From DASWUZ01 sp036401375 (lineage in GTDB: Bacteria > Acidobacteriota > Terriglobia > Terriglobales > Acidobacteriaceae), in assembly GCA_036401375.1 (NCBI GenBank), contig DASWVB010000027.1, positions 124,001 to 188,000 of the forward strand: a stretch of 64,000 nt of DNA, written 5' to 3'. Made by a program: the position numbers and the translations under genes. Position 1 is the first letter of the stretch. Each line of letters opens with the position of its first letter. The notes below the pieces were generated by a model, which searched no databases, was not told where the DNA came from, and was given only the letters and a program-made list of their open reading frames with translations. Of the stretch, positions 9,767 to 18,625 are shown piece after piece.

Positions 9767-10219
9767 CTACTGAGGCTGAACGGCCTTGACGTCGATCTGC
9801 GCATATACTGGCTGGCGATCCGGGATATTGACGTGAATTAGAAGCACCCAGTCACCAGCCATAGAAAATGTAATGTGTGCCTGATAGCGGCCGGGCGCGA
9901 TCTCGTGTGCATTTGCGAAAGTTGGACTCATTCCGGGGTGAGCCATATCAGCCTCTATGTCCACACTGGCATGAGCTATAGGCTTGCGGGTCTTGTCCGC
10001 CAGCACAATTGTCGCTACAGCCGGTCCTACACGCGGCGGTTGCGGCGCTATCTCTAGTGCTGTCGAGATGGGGAATGCATCGGGATGCGCTCGCCTGCAA
10101 CTGCTTTCAAGGAACGTACACCCTAAACAAAGGAAGGTCAGGAGGAAGCGGGTCAGAGGGAGACGCAAAACGGCCGTTACTGCTCCGCGCTGCTCCAGAC
10201 AATGGCTCGGTGACGACAT
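9767..10219 (-). CDS. YtkA/FixH-like exported protein
   Basis: 150 residues. A signal sequence (residues about 15-38) runs into Cys residues (LESSC) that could be a lipobox. The rest fits the YtkA-like/FixH domain: ASVDIEADMAHPGMSPTFAN, then GRYQAHITFSMAGDWVLLI and a final beta strand. The family is found near copper handling and cytochrome oxidase assembly genes (FixH/CcoH), usually membrane anchored. Here it is between the polyferredoxin gene (36 bases on) and the His-rich membrane gene (20 bases before). This pairing of FixH-like and CcoG-like proteins recalls oxidase maturation clusters, but no oxidase subunit is present. Confidence 0.75.
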   Translation of the reverse strand: MSSPSHCLEQRGAVTAVLRLPLTRFLLTFLCLGCTFLESSCRRAHPDAFPISTALEIAPQPPRVGPAVATIVLADKTRKPIAHASVDIEADMAHPGMSPTFANAHEIAPGRYQAHITFSMAGDWVLLIHVNIPDRQPVYAQIDVKAVQPQ

Positions 10220-10239
10220 TCACTTTGCAGCGAAGCTGC

Positions 10240-10857
10240 TTATACCCGATCCGCCGCGACTTCATCGTCCAAACCATCTTTTTGCCAGGCGCAAGTGCAC
10301 TGCATCTGGCTTGCCTCGCCTGCTGGTGGAAACATGTGGTAGTACATGCCAATAACCATGGGGACAAAGACTATTGAGTTATAAAAGAGGTGTAACTCTA
10401 CCCGCGGGAAGAACAGCTGCAAAATGCTACAGGGCACAGGCTTGCCAAATAAATTGTGATGAAGGGTAGCTTGACTTATAAGCAGCAGGTGCTCAAAGTG
10501 ATGCCAAAACTGGATGACAAGCGCTACAGTCCACCACTTGCGGCCCGTTCCTGTAAATCCTCTGCGGAGCACCCAAAGGCCGGTCAGCATCACCAGGGCG
10601 TATCCATAGTGCATTGTCTCAGACTTAATAAGCCACGGATACCAGAGTCCCAGCACGCCATTTGCCCTTGGGCGTGGCCAGCCCATGACGTAAATCTGCC
10701 ACGCCTGGGCGAGGTGTTCTGCCCAGTGACCAAGCACTACGACCATAAAGAGTTTGAGCGCCCGCTCGTGCCAGTCGGAGTTTAGTCTTTCATACAGGCT
10801 TGGGCCGGACGGCGTTGCCAAGCCGGCGTGTGAAATGGTGGGGTTCGACGTAGCCAT
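10240..10857 (-). CDS. Histidine-rich integral membrane protein, unknown
   Basis: 205 residues, first gene of the minus-strand cluster. About four hydrophobic segments contain clustered His: LGHWAEHLAQ, MHYGYA, FWHHFEHLL and TLHHNLFG, and VELHLFY and YYHMF nearer the C-terminus. Most lie within or at the ends of helices, as in membrane proteins that bind heme b or a metal pair. A soluble tail with CTCAW follows. I recognise no named family; it could be a heme or copper carrier linked to the polyferredoxin, but this is inference. The ATG at 10857 is the only well-placed start; the gene faces away from the plus-strand barrel gene across a 335-base spacer. Confidence 0.7.
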   Translation of the reverse strand: MATSNPTISHAGLATPSGPSLYERLNSDWHERALKLFMVVVLGHWAEHLAQAWQIYVMGWPRPRANGVLGLWYPWLIKSETMHYGYALVMLTGLWVLRRGFTGTGRKWWTVALVIQFWHHFEHLLLISQATLHHNLFGKPVPCSILQLFFPRVELHLFYNSIVFVPMVIGMYYHMFPPAGEASQMQCTCAWQKDGLDDEVAADRV

Positions 10858-11192
10858 AGCGGGTGCCCTCAGGGTGAACTTCTCGATCCAGACCTGCCTA
10901 CTCTACAGACAAGACTCGCGTCCGTCTCCGCACAATCGATTGAGCCTTTTCTCCACCTTTTAGTGGACGTCCGCGCTCTAGACGGATCGATTCTACGCCA
11001 GTGGTGTTTGCGTTGTTAAGTGCTTCAGGACTTCCTGTTCATACGGTGTGTGCATCGGACCACAGGAAACGACCCGTCGATCCGAGAACCGGACGCAACA
11101 AGCAAGGCGTGCTTTCATCGCAAGTTGCAGGAAAATATCGAACCTGAGGTGGTTGTCTGCGGCAGTCATTTCAAGCACTCTCGGGTGCAGTG
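10858..11192. promoter_or_regulatory. Divergent control region of redox cluster and barrel gene
   Basis: Non-coding 335 bases between two divergently read genes; it must hold promoters for both. The only clear symmetrical element is the 10-base palindrome CAATCGATTG at 10933-10942, about 75 bases before the first gene of the minus cluster, a possible operator. I see no convincing pair of -35/-10 boxes. Confidence 0.4.
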
Positions 11193-12791
11193 ATGACAAG
11201 GAAATCAGCCGCTGCAATCTGCTTCATCTTCTTCCTGCCGGCACTCCAGGCGCAGCAGCACTATCTCTCCCAAAGGCCTGCAATCCTTGCCTTGCCGGAA
11301 CTCTCGCCTGCAGGCGCTCTACGAGAGCGTTTTGCCCTGGGGTTTGCGCTGCCCACGCCGGAAGCAGCCCCGCAGTTGCCGACTCCGTCCGCGCCCGGTG
11401 CAAGCCATTCTCCGGTAACGGTGGCGCTCTACGATCGCGCCCGCATTGACACATGGCAGTGGTTCGAGGCTCCGCCAGCATCGGAGACTTATGCCTACCT
11501 GCAGAACCTGCTGCGCATCTCCGTCCTGCAGAAGCGCGACCATTGGGACTGGCAGCTGGAACTCGCTCAGCCATCGATCATCCACCTGCCCAAAGACGCC
11601 GTCCTGCCGGCACCAAAGGGTCAACTCGGCCTCGGTGGAACGTACTACTTCACCGATGGGGGCACCACGGACCCGGCCGCAGCCTTTCTCAAACAGGGGT
11701 TCGTGCGCTATCGCTTCGCCGGCGAGGATCGATCTTTCCGGCTTGGAAGAATAGAGTTCAACGAGGGCCTGGAAACCACCCCAAAAAACAAATCCGTAGC
11801 ATGGTTGCAGGCATATCGCGTAGCCGCGCGGCTGATTGGGAACTTTGGCTTTTCAAACGCGCAACGCAGCCTGGATGGTGTCGATCTCCGTTTCAGCGTT
11901 TGCGATTATCACGTAATTGTACTCGCCGCCCGCGCTGACCAGGGCGTCTTTAACATGAATGGAAACCCTGAGGTCAACGTTGATATCCAATACGGTGCGG
12001 TCACGCGCCCCTTTGCCAATGGCAACGGAGTCTGGCGCGCCTTCGCCATCGGCTACCATGACGGCCGCACCGGTATAGTCAAGACGGATAACCGGCCGCT
12101 CGCAATCCGTCAGGCGGACCGTCGAAACATCCGCTTAGGCACTTACGGAAGCGACATCGTCTGGACGGCGCCGCTCGCGCATGGCACCTTTGACCTCGTA
12201 GCATGGGGCGCGCTGCAAAACGGGCAATGGGGCACGCTCAACCAGTCTGCTGCTGCGGGAGCGATCGAGGGTGGGTACCAGTTTGAAAAGCTGAAGCTGC
12301 GTCCTTGGTTCCGTATGGGTGAGTACCGCAGTTCAGGCGATGGCAATCCTGCCGATCACACGCACGGTACCTTCTCTCAGTTGTTGCCTACGCCCCGCGT
12401 CTATGCGCGCTACCCCTTCTTCAACTCTATGGATTTGAATGATCAGTTTGTCTCCGCCATTCTACGGCCCACTAAGCAGGTAGCCGTGCGCAGCGACCTG
12501 CACTGGCTGCAGTTGAGTAACGCTAAGGATCTCTGGTACGGCGGTGGCGGCGCCTACGATAACAAAGTCTTTGGCTTTACCGGACGGCCCAGCGGCGGGC
12601 ACACTTCGTTCGCGTCTTTTTATGACGTCAGTAGCGACTGGGCCGTCGCAAAGCAGCTGGATATGAACTTCTACTACGCCCACGTCTGGGGCAAGAGCGT
12701 TATTGGAGCGATCTATCCTCGCGACCGCAATTCCAACTTTGGGTACGTGGAATTCGTCTATCACTGGGCCTTTCCGCAGAGGACGAACTAG
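11193..12791 (+). CDS. Outer-membrane beta-barrel, alginate-export-like
   Basis: 532 residues from the ATG at 11193 (a GTG directly before it, at 11190, is equally possible). A signal peptide ends at ALQAQQHY. The remainder alternates polar and hydrophobic residues with many aromatic ends, as in outer-membrane barrels, and the closing part (FYYAHVWGKSVIGAIYPRD, then GYVEFVYHWAF) resembles the alginate_exp family. Substrate is unknown; no alginate genes are nearby. It is transcribed away from the redox cluster, and a small coiled-coil gene follows 67 bases later. Confidence 0.75.
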   Translation: MTRKSAAAICFIFFLPALQAQQHYLSQRPAILALPELSPAGALRERFALGFALPTPEAAPQLPTPSAPGASHSPVTVALYDRARIDTWQWFEAPPASETYAYLQNLLRISVLQKRDHWDWQLELAQPSIIHLPKDAVLPAPKGQLGLGGTYYFTDGGTTDPAAAFLKQGFVRYRFAGEDRSFRLGRIEFNEGLETTPKNKSVAWLQAYRVAARLIGNFGFSNAQRSLDGVDLRFSVCDYHVIVLAARADQGVFNMNGNPEVNVDIQYGAVTRPFANGNGVWRAFAIGYHDGRTGIVKTDNRPLAIRQADRRNIRLGTYGSDIVWTAPLAHGTFDLVAWGALQNGQWGTLNQSAAAGAIEGGYQFEKLKLRPWFRMGEYRSSGDGNPADHTHGTFSQLLPTPRVYARYPFFNSMDLNDQFVSAILRPTKQVAVRSDLHWLQLSNAKDLWYGGGGAYDNKVFGFTGRPSGGHTSFASFYDVSSDWAVAKQLDMNFYYAHVWGKSVIGAIYPRDRNSNFGYVEFVYHWAFPQRTN

Positions 12792-12858
12792 TCCGCATCT
12801 ACCCTCAACGACAAGTCAGGTATTAAAAAAGGCTGGCGTCCAAGCCGGAAAGGAAAAA

Positions 12859-13053
12859 ATGTCAGAAGCCGAAGTCTTAACCAATCAGAAGTCGATCCTC
12901 GAGAACCAGAAGTCAATCCTCGAGAACCAGACGACGATCATCTCGAACCAGAAAGAGATACTTGGTAACCAAGGAATCATAAAAAGGAATCAGGATGCCC
13001 TTGAATCCATCCTTAAGAATCAGGAACTGATTCTTGCCGCAGTAAAGAAGTAG
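12859..13053 (+). CDS. Small heptad-repeat coiled-coil protein
   Basis: 64 residues, ATG at 12859 preceded by GGAAAGGAAAAA. From residue 9 on the sequence is made of 7-residue units beginning NQ (N9, N16, N23, N30, N37, N44), each with Ile/Leu at the same two places: NQKSILE, NQKSILE, NQTTIIS, NQKEILG, NQGIIKR, NQDALES; a final NQ follows at N54. This predicts one long amphipathic helix that forms a coiled coil with Asn in the core. No signal peptide or membrane segment. At DNA level the first two units are nearly identical 21-base copies. Function unknown; a possible structural or scaffolding peptide. A GC-rich hairpin follows the stop. Confidence 0.75.
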   Translation: MSEAEVLTNQKSILENQKSILENQTTIISNQKEILGNQGIIKRNQDALESILKNQELILAAVKK

Positions 13054-13062
13054 TCGGGACGG

Positions 13063-13088
13063 GGGTGGCCTGGTCCTTCTGGCCACCC
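13063..13088 (+). terminator. GC hairpin after coiled-coil gene
   Basis: Perfect 8-bp stem GGGTGGCC/GGCCACCC (13063-13070 with 13081-13088) and a 10-base loop, ten bases after the stop codon. There is no T tract afterwards, so it may act as a weak terminator or mRNA end stabiliser. Confidence 0.45.
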
Positions 13089-13574
13089 TGCTAACAATCA
13101 GAGGTTCGGAGTGTGTCCGTCCCCTCTGCTGATTCCCCCGTCCTTATAGCGGGCGGTTCTCTCAGGCCTGCTCGAGCAGCTATCGAGGGGGTGGGCCATC
13201 TGCGCGGTTCTGTTCCCGACCAGACAGCTCCAAAGCAGGACAGTAGGTGCAGGCCTGGGCGCGACAATGGAAACGATATAGGGAGTGACAACTCGTCAGG
13301 GGCTGTCTCTCCGCCGTCCTCAACAGGTCTGGAAACAAGTCTCTTGATGTTTCACGCGCTTTATGACAACAATGTAAAGAGAAAAGCGCCCCCGATCTCT
13401 GGCACCGGGCGGCCTTCCCCGTCGAAGGTTGAACTACCCGGCTCTGTTCGCGTTAGTGCGCCGAGTCTGTTTCCTCCCTTCCAAGTCGAAGCGTAATCCC
13501 AAATAACGCTCACCCGCTCCCCGTCCAACGCAAGATCACGAGGCGAGGCGGCGCTGTACCCCCTTGGAGGCCCA
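13089..13574. other. Non-coding stretch upstream of TonB-dependent receptor
   Basis: About 490 bases with no convincing gene; the open frames here have unlikely composition on both strands. It ends in GGAGG five bases before the receptor ATG. I could not identify a promoter or riboswitch with confidence. Confidence 0.35.
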
Positions 13575-16500
13575 ATGTCACGCATTCGTATATCCCCAGT
13601 TCTCTCGCTGCTGCTATTCGTGGCCGTGCTAGCAACGGCCTCACTCTGCAGCGCCCAGACTTTTCGCGGCCGGATCAACGGAAATGTGACAGACCAGTCC
13701 GGATCTGTCATCCCTGGCGCCCAGGTACAAGCACTCGAGACAGCCACCAACAACTCTTTGAAGACAGTGACCTCCAGCGCTGGCGAATTTGTCTTTACCG
13801 AGATCCCACTAGGGGATTACACGATCACTGTCTCAGCTGCAGGCTTCAGCAGTGAGACTGTAAAGGGCGTAACTGTGGGCGCAAGCGCCCCGTACACTCT
13901 GCCTGTAAAGCTCTCGATTGCCTCGGCAGGACAGACGATCGAAGTGACGGCCGACGCGATAACCCTCGACACTGTCACTGATACTCAATCGACGGTACTC
14001 CCTGAAAGAGTCGTGCAAAATCTACCCAACAGTGCACGCGACTTCACCCAGATGCTGGCACAGGCTCCCGGCTTTGCGGGGTTCTCAACGGGCGGCGGTG
14101 CTGGTAATGCAAGCGTAAATGGAACGCGATCAAATTCTGTCAACTGGCAGATTGAGGGCACGGATAATAACGACCTGTGGTGGAATATTCCTGCTGTTAA
14201 CCAGGGTGGCGTTTCAGCGATTGCGGGTGTGATTCTGCCCATCGACGCGATTGAGAACTTTTCTTTTGAGACCTCCGGCGACACAGGCATTGGGCGCAAC
14301 CCTGGTGGCACTGCAAACCTGACGATCAAATCGGGCACTAATTCGTTGCATGGCTCGGCTTATTACTTCAACCATAACGAAGCCCTGCAGGCGACTAACC
14401 CGTTTTCGACAAGTAAGCCCGCAACTCGGAACCAGAACTATGGCTTCTCGGTCGGTGCCCCGATCTGGCGGGACAAGCTCTTCTTCTTCATCGCCGGTGA
14501 GCACCAGAATTTTCTGATCGGTTCGCAGAAATCAGCGACCGAACCGACTCTGCCTTACGTAGACGAGGCCTATGCTCTGCTCGATTCGTATGGAATCCCG
14601 CACAATCAAGTCGCAAGCAACCTGCTGTACGGCAACGGTTCACTTCCCGGACTGTATCCAACTGCGGTTGTAAACAGTGAGGCTCCGGCGAATCAAAACA
14701 ACTTCACGGCTACGGGGAATCTGACAGGTCATAGCTTCAACGGTATAGCAAAGATCGACGCGCAGATTACGGCTAAGGACCACGTCGCGGCAACCTGGTT
14801 TGTAGGTCAGGGGACGCAAACTGCACCCACCAGCTCCGCCCTGGCGCCCTATTTTGAGAACGCGCCTATCCACGTGCAAAACTACTCGCTGGTCTACAAC
14901 CGTCTCGTCAGCAACTCTGTTTCCAACCAGCTATCGATGGGTGTCAGCTACTTCAACCAGGTCTTCTCCGACGCAGATACTAACTTCAACCCGGTCGGAC
15001 TGGGACTCAATACAGGTGTCACGGATCCGAGTTTGAAGGGCTCACCACACCTCATCATCGGGCCGAGTTCCGCCAGTTCTGGCCTGAGTGCCAGCGGTTC
15101 AGGCTTTGATCCTACCGGTGTTACGGCGCCGTCTGGTCGCAACGACATTACTGGGCACCTCGATGAAGACTTGACCTGGACCAAGGGTGCTCACCAGATG
15201 CACTTTGGGGGCGAGATCCGCCAAGGACAGGTCGACGACTTCTACCAGACTGGTAAACGCGGCACTCTGTACTTCGATGGAACCCAGGGTCCGTGGTCTT
15301 CTTCCTCAACCTCGTGCTCGGCATTGAGCACATCGACGCAGCCACCGCCTACCTCGGTTCGCCGGCAAGCCACGGGAGCCCCGAACGACCCAAATCTTCT
15401 ATACCTGGCAGACTTTCTTGCGGGGTGCTTCGATGCGAACGCCTCTTCAATCGTAGAAGGCGACCCCAAGCGCGCTGTCACTGTAAACACATCTTCGCTC
15501 TATGGGCAGGACGCATGGCAGGTAACCAGCAAGCTCAACCTTAACTATGGTGTTCGCTACGACTATGAGGGCCCCGTGCACTCCGCCTATCAGGATTTAT
15601 CTGTCTTTGATCCCGCGATCACAAGTGGTCTGGCAGTTGCCGGAGTAGATGTGAAGAACATCTACAATAAATTCTGGTACGGCATCAGCCCGCGGGTGGG
15701 CTTCTCCTGGCAGGTGGATCCCCGAACTGTGCTTCGGGGCGGCTACGGCTTCTACACAGACACCCTCTACATGAAGGCAGTCTTGCAGAACAACGGTGTG
15801 CAGAACATTGCGGTCTTCGGCCCGGGCCTGAATCCGGCCGGTTCAAAGAAGGTGGCACAGGCTCCTGGCTTGGCGAACACTGTTATTGAGCCTGGTCAAC
15901 CCATATTCGAGTCTCTCGCCAGCGCTCTGGCAGGCGAAGGCATCGTCAAAATCTCGACCTTCGACCGGAACCTTCGTCCCTCGTCGACGCAAATTTACGA
16001 CCTCAATATGCAGCACAGCTTTTCCAATTCGGTAGTGTGGCAACTTGGCTATGTCGGCACGAAAGGTACACACCTGCTCGGCATGTTCGATATCAACCCT
16101 GCCGCTCCCGGCAGCCTAAACTCTCTCGACGCAAACGGGGCTAACACTACCCGTCCTTACTATGGCAAATTTCCAGGCTTCTCGGTCATCGACGAGGAGA
16201 AGAGCAACCTTGGCTCGATCTACCACTCACTCCAAACTTCGCTACGCATCCAGGGCACCCACGGCGTCAGCTCACAGCTTAACTACACCTGGTCGCACTC
16301 CATGGATTACGAGAGCGGTCTGCTGCCTTATCTCCCACAGAATCCATATAATGAGAAGGCGGAGTTCAGTAACGCGGATTGGGACGTCCGCAATACTTTC
16401 ACTGGTTACGTGAATTATCAGGTTCCTGGCTCGCGAGGGCCCAAGTTACTAACCCATGGGTGGGAGGTTAATTCCGGGCTGACCTTCCACGGGGGATTGC

Positions 16501-16940
16501 CCTATACCGTTACTTCAAGCAGCAATCCGAGCGGAAACGGCGAGAATGCGGATCGCGCTGTACAGGTAATGCAAAACCCGACTGCCGGTGTTTCGCATAA
16601 AATCGTCAACGGCGCTGTACAGTGGTTCAACCCTAGTGCCTTCGTCGACGCAGCTCCTGGCACTTTCTCTCCAACCCGTCGCAATGTGAACTATGGACCC
16701 GGCTACTCCGCGGTAGATGTTGCGTTCCTCAAGACGACTCCGATCACGGAGAGGGTCGGCACGCAGTTTCGCATTGATGTCTTTAATATTTTCAACTTCA
16801 TAAATTTAGCGCCGCTCGGCGAACCATTCACCGGCGAGGGCGGCCAGACCGGCTCCACGATAGGACCGTACCTGGGTAACCCTGGTATTGGGCCGGGAGA
16901 ACCAACAAATGCGCAGGTCTCTTTGAAGATCGTCTTCTAG
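13575..16940 (+). CDS. Oar-like TonB-dependent receptor with carboxypeptidase-regulatory-like domain
   Basis: Outer-membrane receptor of 1121 residues, typical of Acidobacteria. Signal peptide residues 1-28 (cleavage after LCSAQ), then a carboxypeptidase-regulatory-like beta-sandwich at about 30-105 (INGNVTDQSGSVIPGAQVQA, FTEIPLGDYTITV), a plug region (DTQSTVLPERVVQNLPN, GTRSNSVNWQIEGTDNNDLW) and a long beta-barrel ending in QVSLKIVF with a C-terminal Phe. Such Oar-type proteins are thought to import large organic ligands using TonB energy; the substrate cannot be told. ATG at 13575 has GGAGG five bases upstream. A strong terminator follows, so it is probably monocistronic. The neighbouring sulfonate-type ABC genes are on the other strand and need not be related. 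Confidence 0.93.
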   Translation: MSRIRISPVLSLLLFVAVLATASLCSAQTFRGRINGNVTDQSGSVIPGAQVQALETATNNSLKTVTSSAGEFVFTEIPLGDYTITVSAAGFSSETVKGVTVGASAPYTLPVKLSIASAGQTIEVTADAITLDTVTDTQSTVLPERVVQNLPNSARDFTQMLAQAPGFAGFSTGGGAGNASVNGTRSNSVNWQIEGTDNNDLWWNIPAVNQGGVSAIAGVILPIDAIENFSFETSGDTGIGRNPGGTANLTIKSGTNSLHGSAYYFNHNEALQATNPFSTSKPATRNQNYGFSVGAPIWRDKLFFFIAGEHQNFLIGSQKSATEPTLPYVDEAYALLDSYGIPHNQVASNLLYGNGSLPGLYPTAVVNSEAPANQNNFTATGNLTGHSFNGIAKIDAQITAKDHVAATWFVGQGTQTAPTSSALAPYFENAPIHVQNYSLVYNRLVSNSVSNQLSMGVSYFNQVFSDADTNFNPVGLGLNTGVTDPSLKGSPHLIIGPSSASSGLSASGSGFDPTGVTAPSGRNDITGHLDEDLTWTKGAHQMHFGGEIRQGQVDDFYQTGKRGTLYFDGTQGPWSSSSTSCSALSTSTQPPPTSVRRQATGAPNDPNLLYLADFLAGCFDANASSIVEGDPKRAVTVNTSSLYGQDAWQVTSKLNLNYGVRYDYEGPVHSAYQDLSVFDPAITSGLAVAGVDVKNIYNKFWYGISPRVGFSWQVDPRTVLRGGYGFYTDTLYMKAVLQNNGVQNIAVFGPGLNPAGSKKVAQAPGLANTVIEPGQPIFESLASALAGEGIVKISTFDRNLRPSSTQIYDLNMQHSFSNSVVWQLGYVGTKGTHLLGMFDINPAAPGSLNSLDANGANTTRPYYGKFPGFSVIDEEKSNLGSIYHSLQTSLRIQGTHGVSSQLNYTWSHSMDYESGLLPYLPQNPYNEKAEFSNADWDVRNTFTGYVNYQVPGSRGPKLLTHGWEVNSGLTFHGGLPYTVTSSSNPSGNGENADRAVQVMQNPTAGVSHKIVNGAVQWFNPSAFVDAAPGTFSPTRRNVNYGPGYSAVDVAFLKTTPITERVGTQFRIDVFNIFNFINLAPLGEPFTGEGGQTGSTIGPYLGNPGIGPGEPTNAQVSLKIVF

Positions 16941-16963
16941 GTGACTGCAAGCACGGCATGGAT

Positions 16964-17000
16964 AAGGCACCGGATTTAACTCCGGTGCCTTTTCTTTCTA
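16964..17000 (+). terminator. Rho-independent terminator of the receptor gene
   Basis: Perfect 11-bp stem AAGGCACCGGA/TCCGGTGCCTT (16964-16974 with 16981-16991), loop TTTAAC, followed by TTCTTTCT. It lies 24 bases after the receptor stop and just before the convergent permease gene. Confidence 0.9.
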
Positions 17001-17009
17001 GTGCAAACC

Positions 17010-17768
17010 CTAAGCGGGCAGCAGGCCCCAGCGCCTTTGCAGGCTGCGCTCGACATTGCGGAAGAGCACGTACTCCACCGTCCAGCCGATCGCGATGATG
17101 ATCAACAGTACGGCGGCGACCAGACTCATATCATTCAAGTCGCGGCCCGCCATCAACAACTGTCCAAGTCCGAGGCTGATGTAGAGCATTTCCGCGGTGA
17201 TAAGCGCGTGCCAGGCGAAGGCCCATCCCTGCTTTAAGCCAGATATGAGATGAGGCAGGCTGGCCGGCAGCAGCACATAGCGGAATTGCCTCCAACCCTG
17301 CGCACCAAGGTTGCGACCCACCATGCGAAAGGCCTGCGGGACCTGCTGCAGACTCGCCTTCACGCTGATCGCGATCGACAGAAAGGATCCCATGACCACA
17401 ACAAACAAAATGGCGCTCTCGTTCAGCCCAAACCAGAGGATAGCGAGCGGCAGCCAGCAGGCGCTGGGCGGACTCTGCAGTCCGACTAACAAGCGGCCCA
17501 ACGTGTCGTCCAGGAATCGGCTGCTCGCGATGGCGAGACCAAGTACGCCGCCTAACACGACCGCGATGCCATAGCCGATCGCAAGACGGCGCAGGCTAAC
17601 GCGTATCGCTATCCAGAAGCTGTCGTCCTTGAAGCCGTCGTGCATCGTCTGGAGCACATCATGCGGGGCCGGCACAACGTAGGTCGGCCATACTCGCATA
17701 CGTACAACAATGAGCCAGATAGCAGCAATTGCAGCATAGAAGATAACGTTCTTCAGAAACTTGTTCAT
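17010..17768 (-). CDS. ABC transporter permease, SsuC/TauC type
   Basis: Inner-membrane permease of 252 residues with about six helices and the conserved cytoplasmic EAA-like loop (near FRMVGRNLGAQGWRQFRYVLLP). It fits the SsuC/TauC/NitT family that imports sulfonates, taurine, nitrate or similar small anions. The ATG at 17768 overlaps the TGA of the ATPase gene (ATGA); the longer open frame upstream of it runs into the ATPase gene and is not used. It is the last gene of a three-gene operon (binding protein, ATPase, permease). No sulfonate mono-oxygenase gene is adjacent, so the substrate stays open. Confidence 0.9.
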   Translation of the reverse strand: MNKFLKNVIFYAAIAAIWLIVVRMRVWPTYVVPAPHDVLQTMHDGFKDDSFWIAIRVSLRRLAIGYGIAVVLGGVLGLAIASSRFLDDTLGRLLVGLQSPPSACWLPLAILWFGLNESAILFVVVMGSFLSIAISVKASLQQVPQAFRMVGRNLGAQGWRQFRYVLLPASLPHLISGLKQGWAFAWHALITAEMLYISLGLGQLLMAGRDLNDMSLVAAVLLIIIAIGWTVEYVLFRNVERSLQRRWGLLPA

Positions 17769-18625
17769 AGGTGAAACTCCGCATCGCGCGACCGATCGAT
17801 CTCGCACCGAAGCTCGCTTAGGATGTTCCCAGCGAGCGCGGCCACCGCACCCTCTTCGATGTGCCTGGGCCGCGGCATGTTGACCACATATTCGTTCTTG
17901 ATCGTCCCCGGCCTGAAGGTCATCAGCACGACCCGGTCGCCGAGCCGCACCGCCTCGCGCACATTGTGCGTGACGAAGACGATCGTCCGCCCGGTGCGCT
18001 CCCAAAGACCCTCAAGCTCGTCATGCAGCATGTCTCGAGTCTGTGCGTCGAGCGCGGCAAAAGGCTCGTCCATCAGCAGGATGTCGGGTTCGGTTGCGAG
18101 CGCACGCGCGAGGGCGACCCGCTGCCGCATGCCGCCGGAAAGCTGATGAATGTAGCTCTCTTTGAAGCCGGAGAGCTGTACCATCTTGAGGTAGCGGTCT
18201 ACCGTCTCCCGGCGCTGGTCGCGTGGGATACCTGCCATACGCAGGCCAAACTCCACATTCTGACCAACCGTCAGCCAGGGAAACAGCCCGTGCTCCTGGA
18301 ACATGAGAATGCGGTCAGTGCCCGGGCCCTGAACCCGTCTCTGGTTGAGCTGAACTTCGCCGCTGGTGGGAAACGATAGCCCGGCAATCTGGTGCAGCAG
18401 GGAGGTCTTCCCGCACCCTGATGGTCCCACAATGCAGAGAAACTCGCCCGGAGTTATCTCGAGATTGATGTTGTCCAGCGCTACAAGCTGCGGACCCTTC
18501 GGCGCCTTGAAGGTAAGCCCCACATTCTTTAATGAAATGTGTGTCTTGTGCGCAGACGCGTGGCGCACAGGTACAGCAGTGATGAGCTGCGGCTGCTCCT
18601 TTGCGCCTGAACCTCGAGCCCTCAT
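17765..18625 (-). CDS. ABC transporter ATP-binding protein, SsuB/TauB type
   Basis: Cytoplasmic ATPase of 286 residues. Walker A GPSGCGKTSLL (near residue 69), Q-loop at FQEHGLFPW, signature LSGGMRQRVALARAL, Walker B ILLMDEPFAALD, and switch His in VFVTHNVREAV. These and the PGEFLCIVG context place it in the NitT/TauT import family. Its ATG overlaps the stop of the binding-protein gene and its stop overlaps the permease start, both as ATGA, so the three products are coupled. The first about 30 residues are a poorly conserved extension. Confidence 0.93.
   Translation of the reverse strand: MRARGSGAKEQPQLITAVPVRHASAHKTHISLKNVGLTFKAPKGPQLVALDNINLEITPGEFLCIVGPSGCGKTSLLHQIAGLSFPTSGEVQLNQRRVQGPGTDRILMFQEHGLFPWLTVGQNVEFGLRMAGIPRDQRRETVDRYLKMVQLSGFKESYIHQLSGGMRQRVALARALATEPDILLMDEPFAALDAQTRDMLHDELEGLWERTGRTIVFVTHNVREAVRLGDRVVLMTFRPGTIKNEYVVNMPRPRHIEEGAVAALAGNILSELRCEIDRSRDAEFHL

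Noticed and set aside
13113..13496. 127-codon frame upstream of the TonB-dependent receptor
   Set aside because: GTG start without ribosome site, Pro/Ser-rich composition, no recognisable feature.
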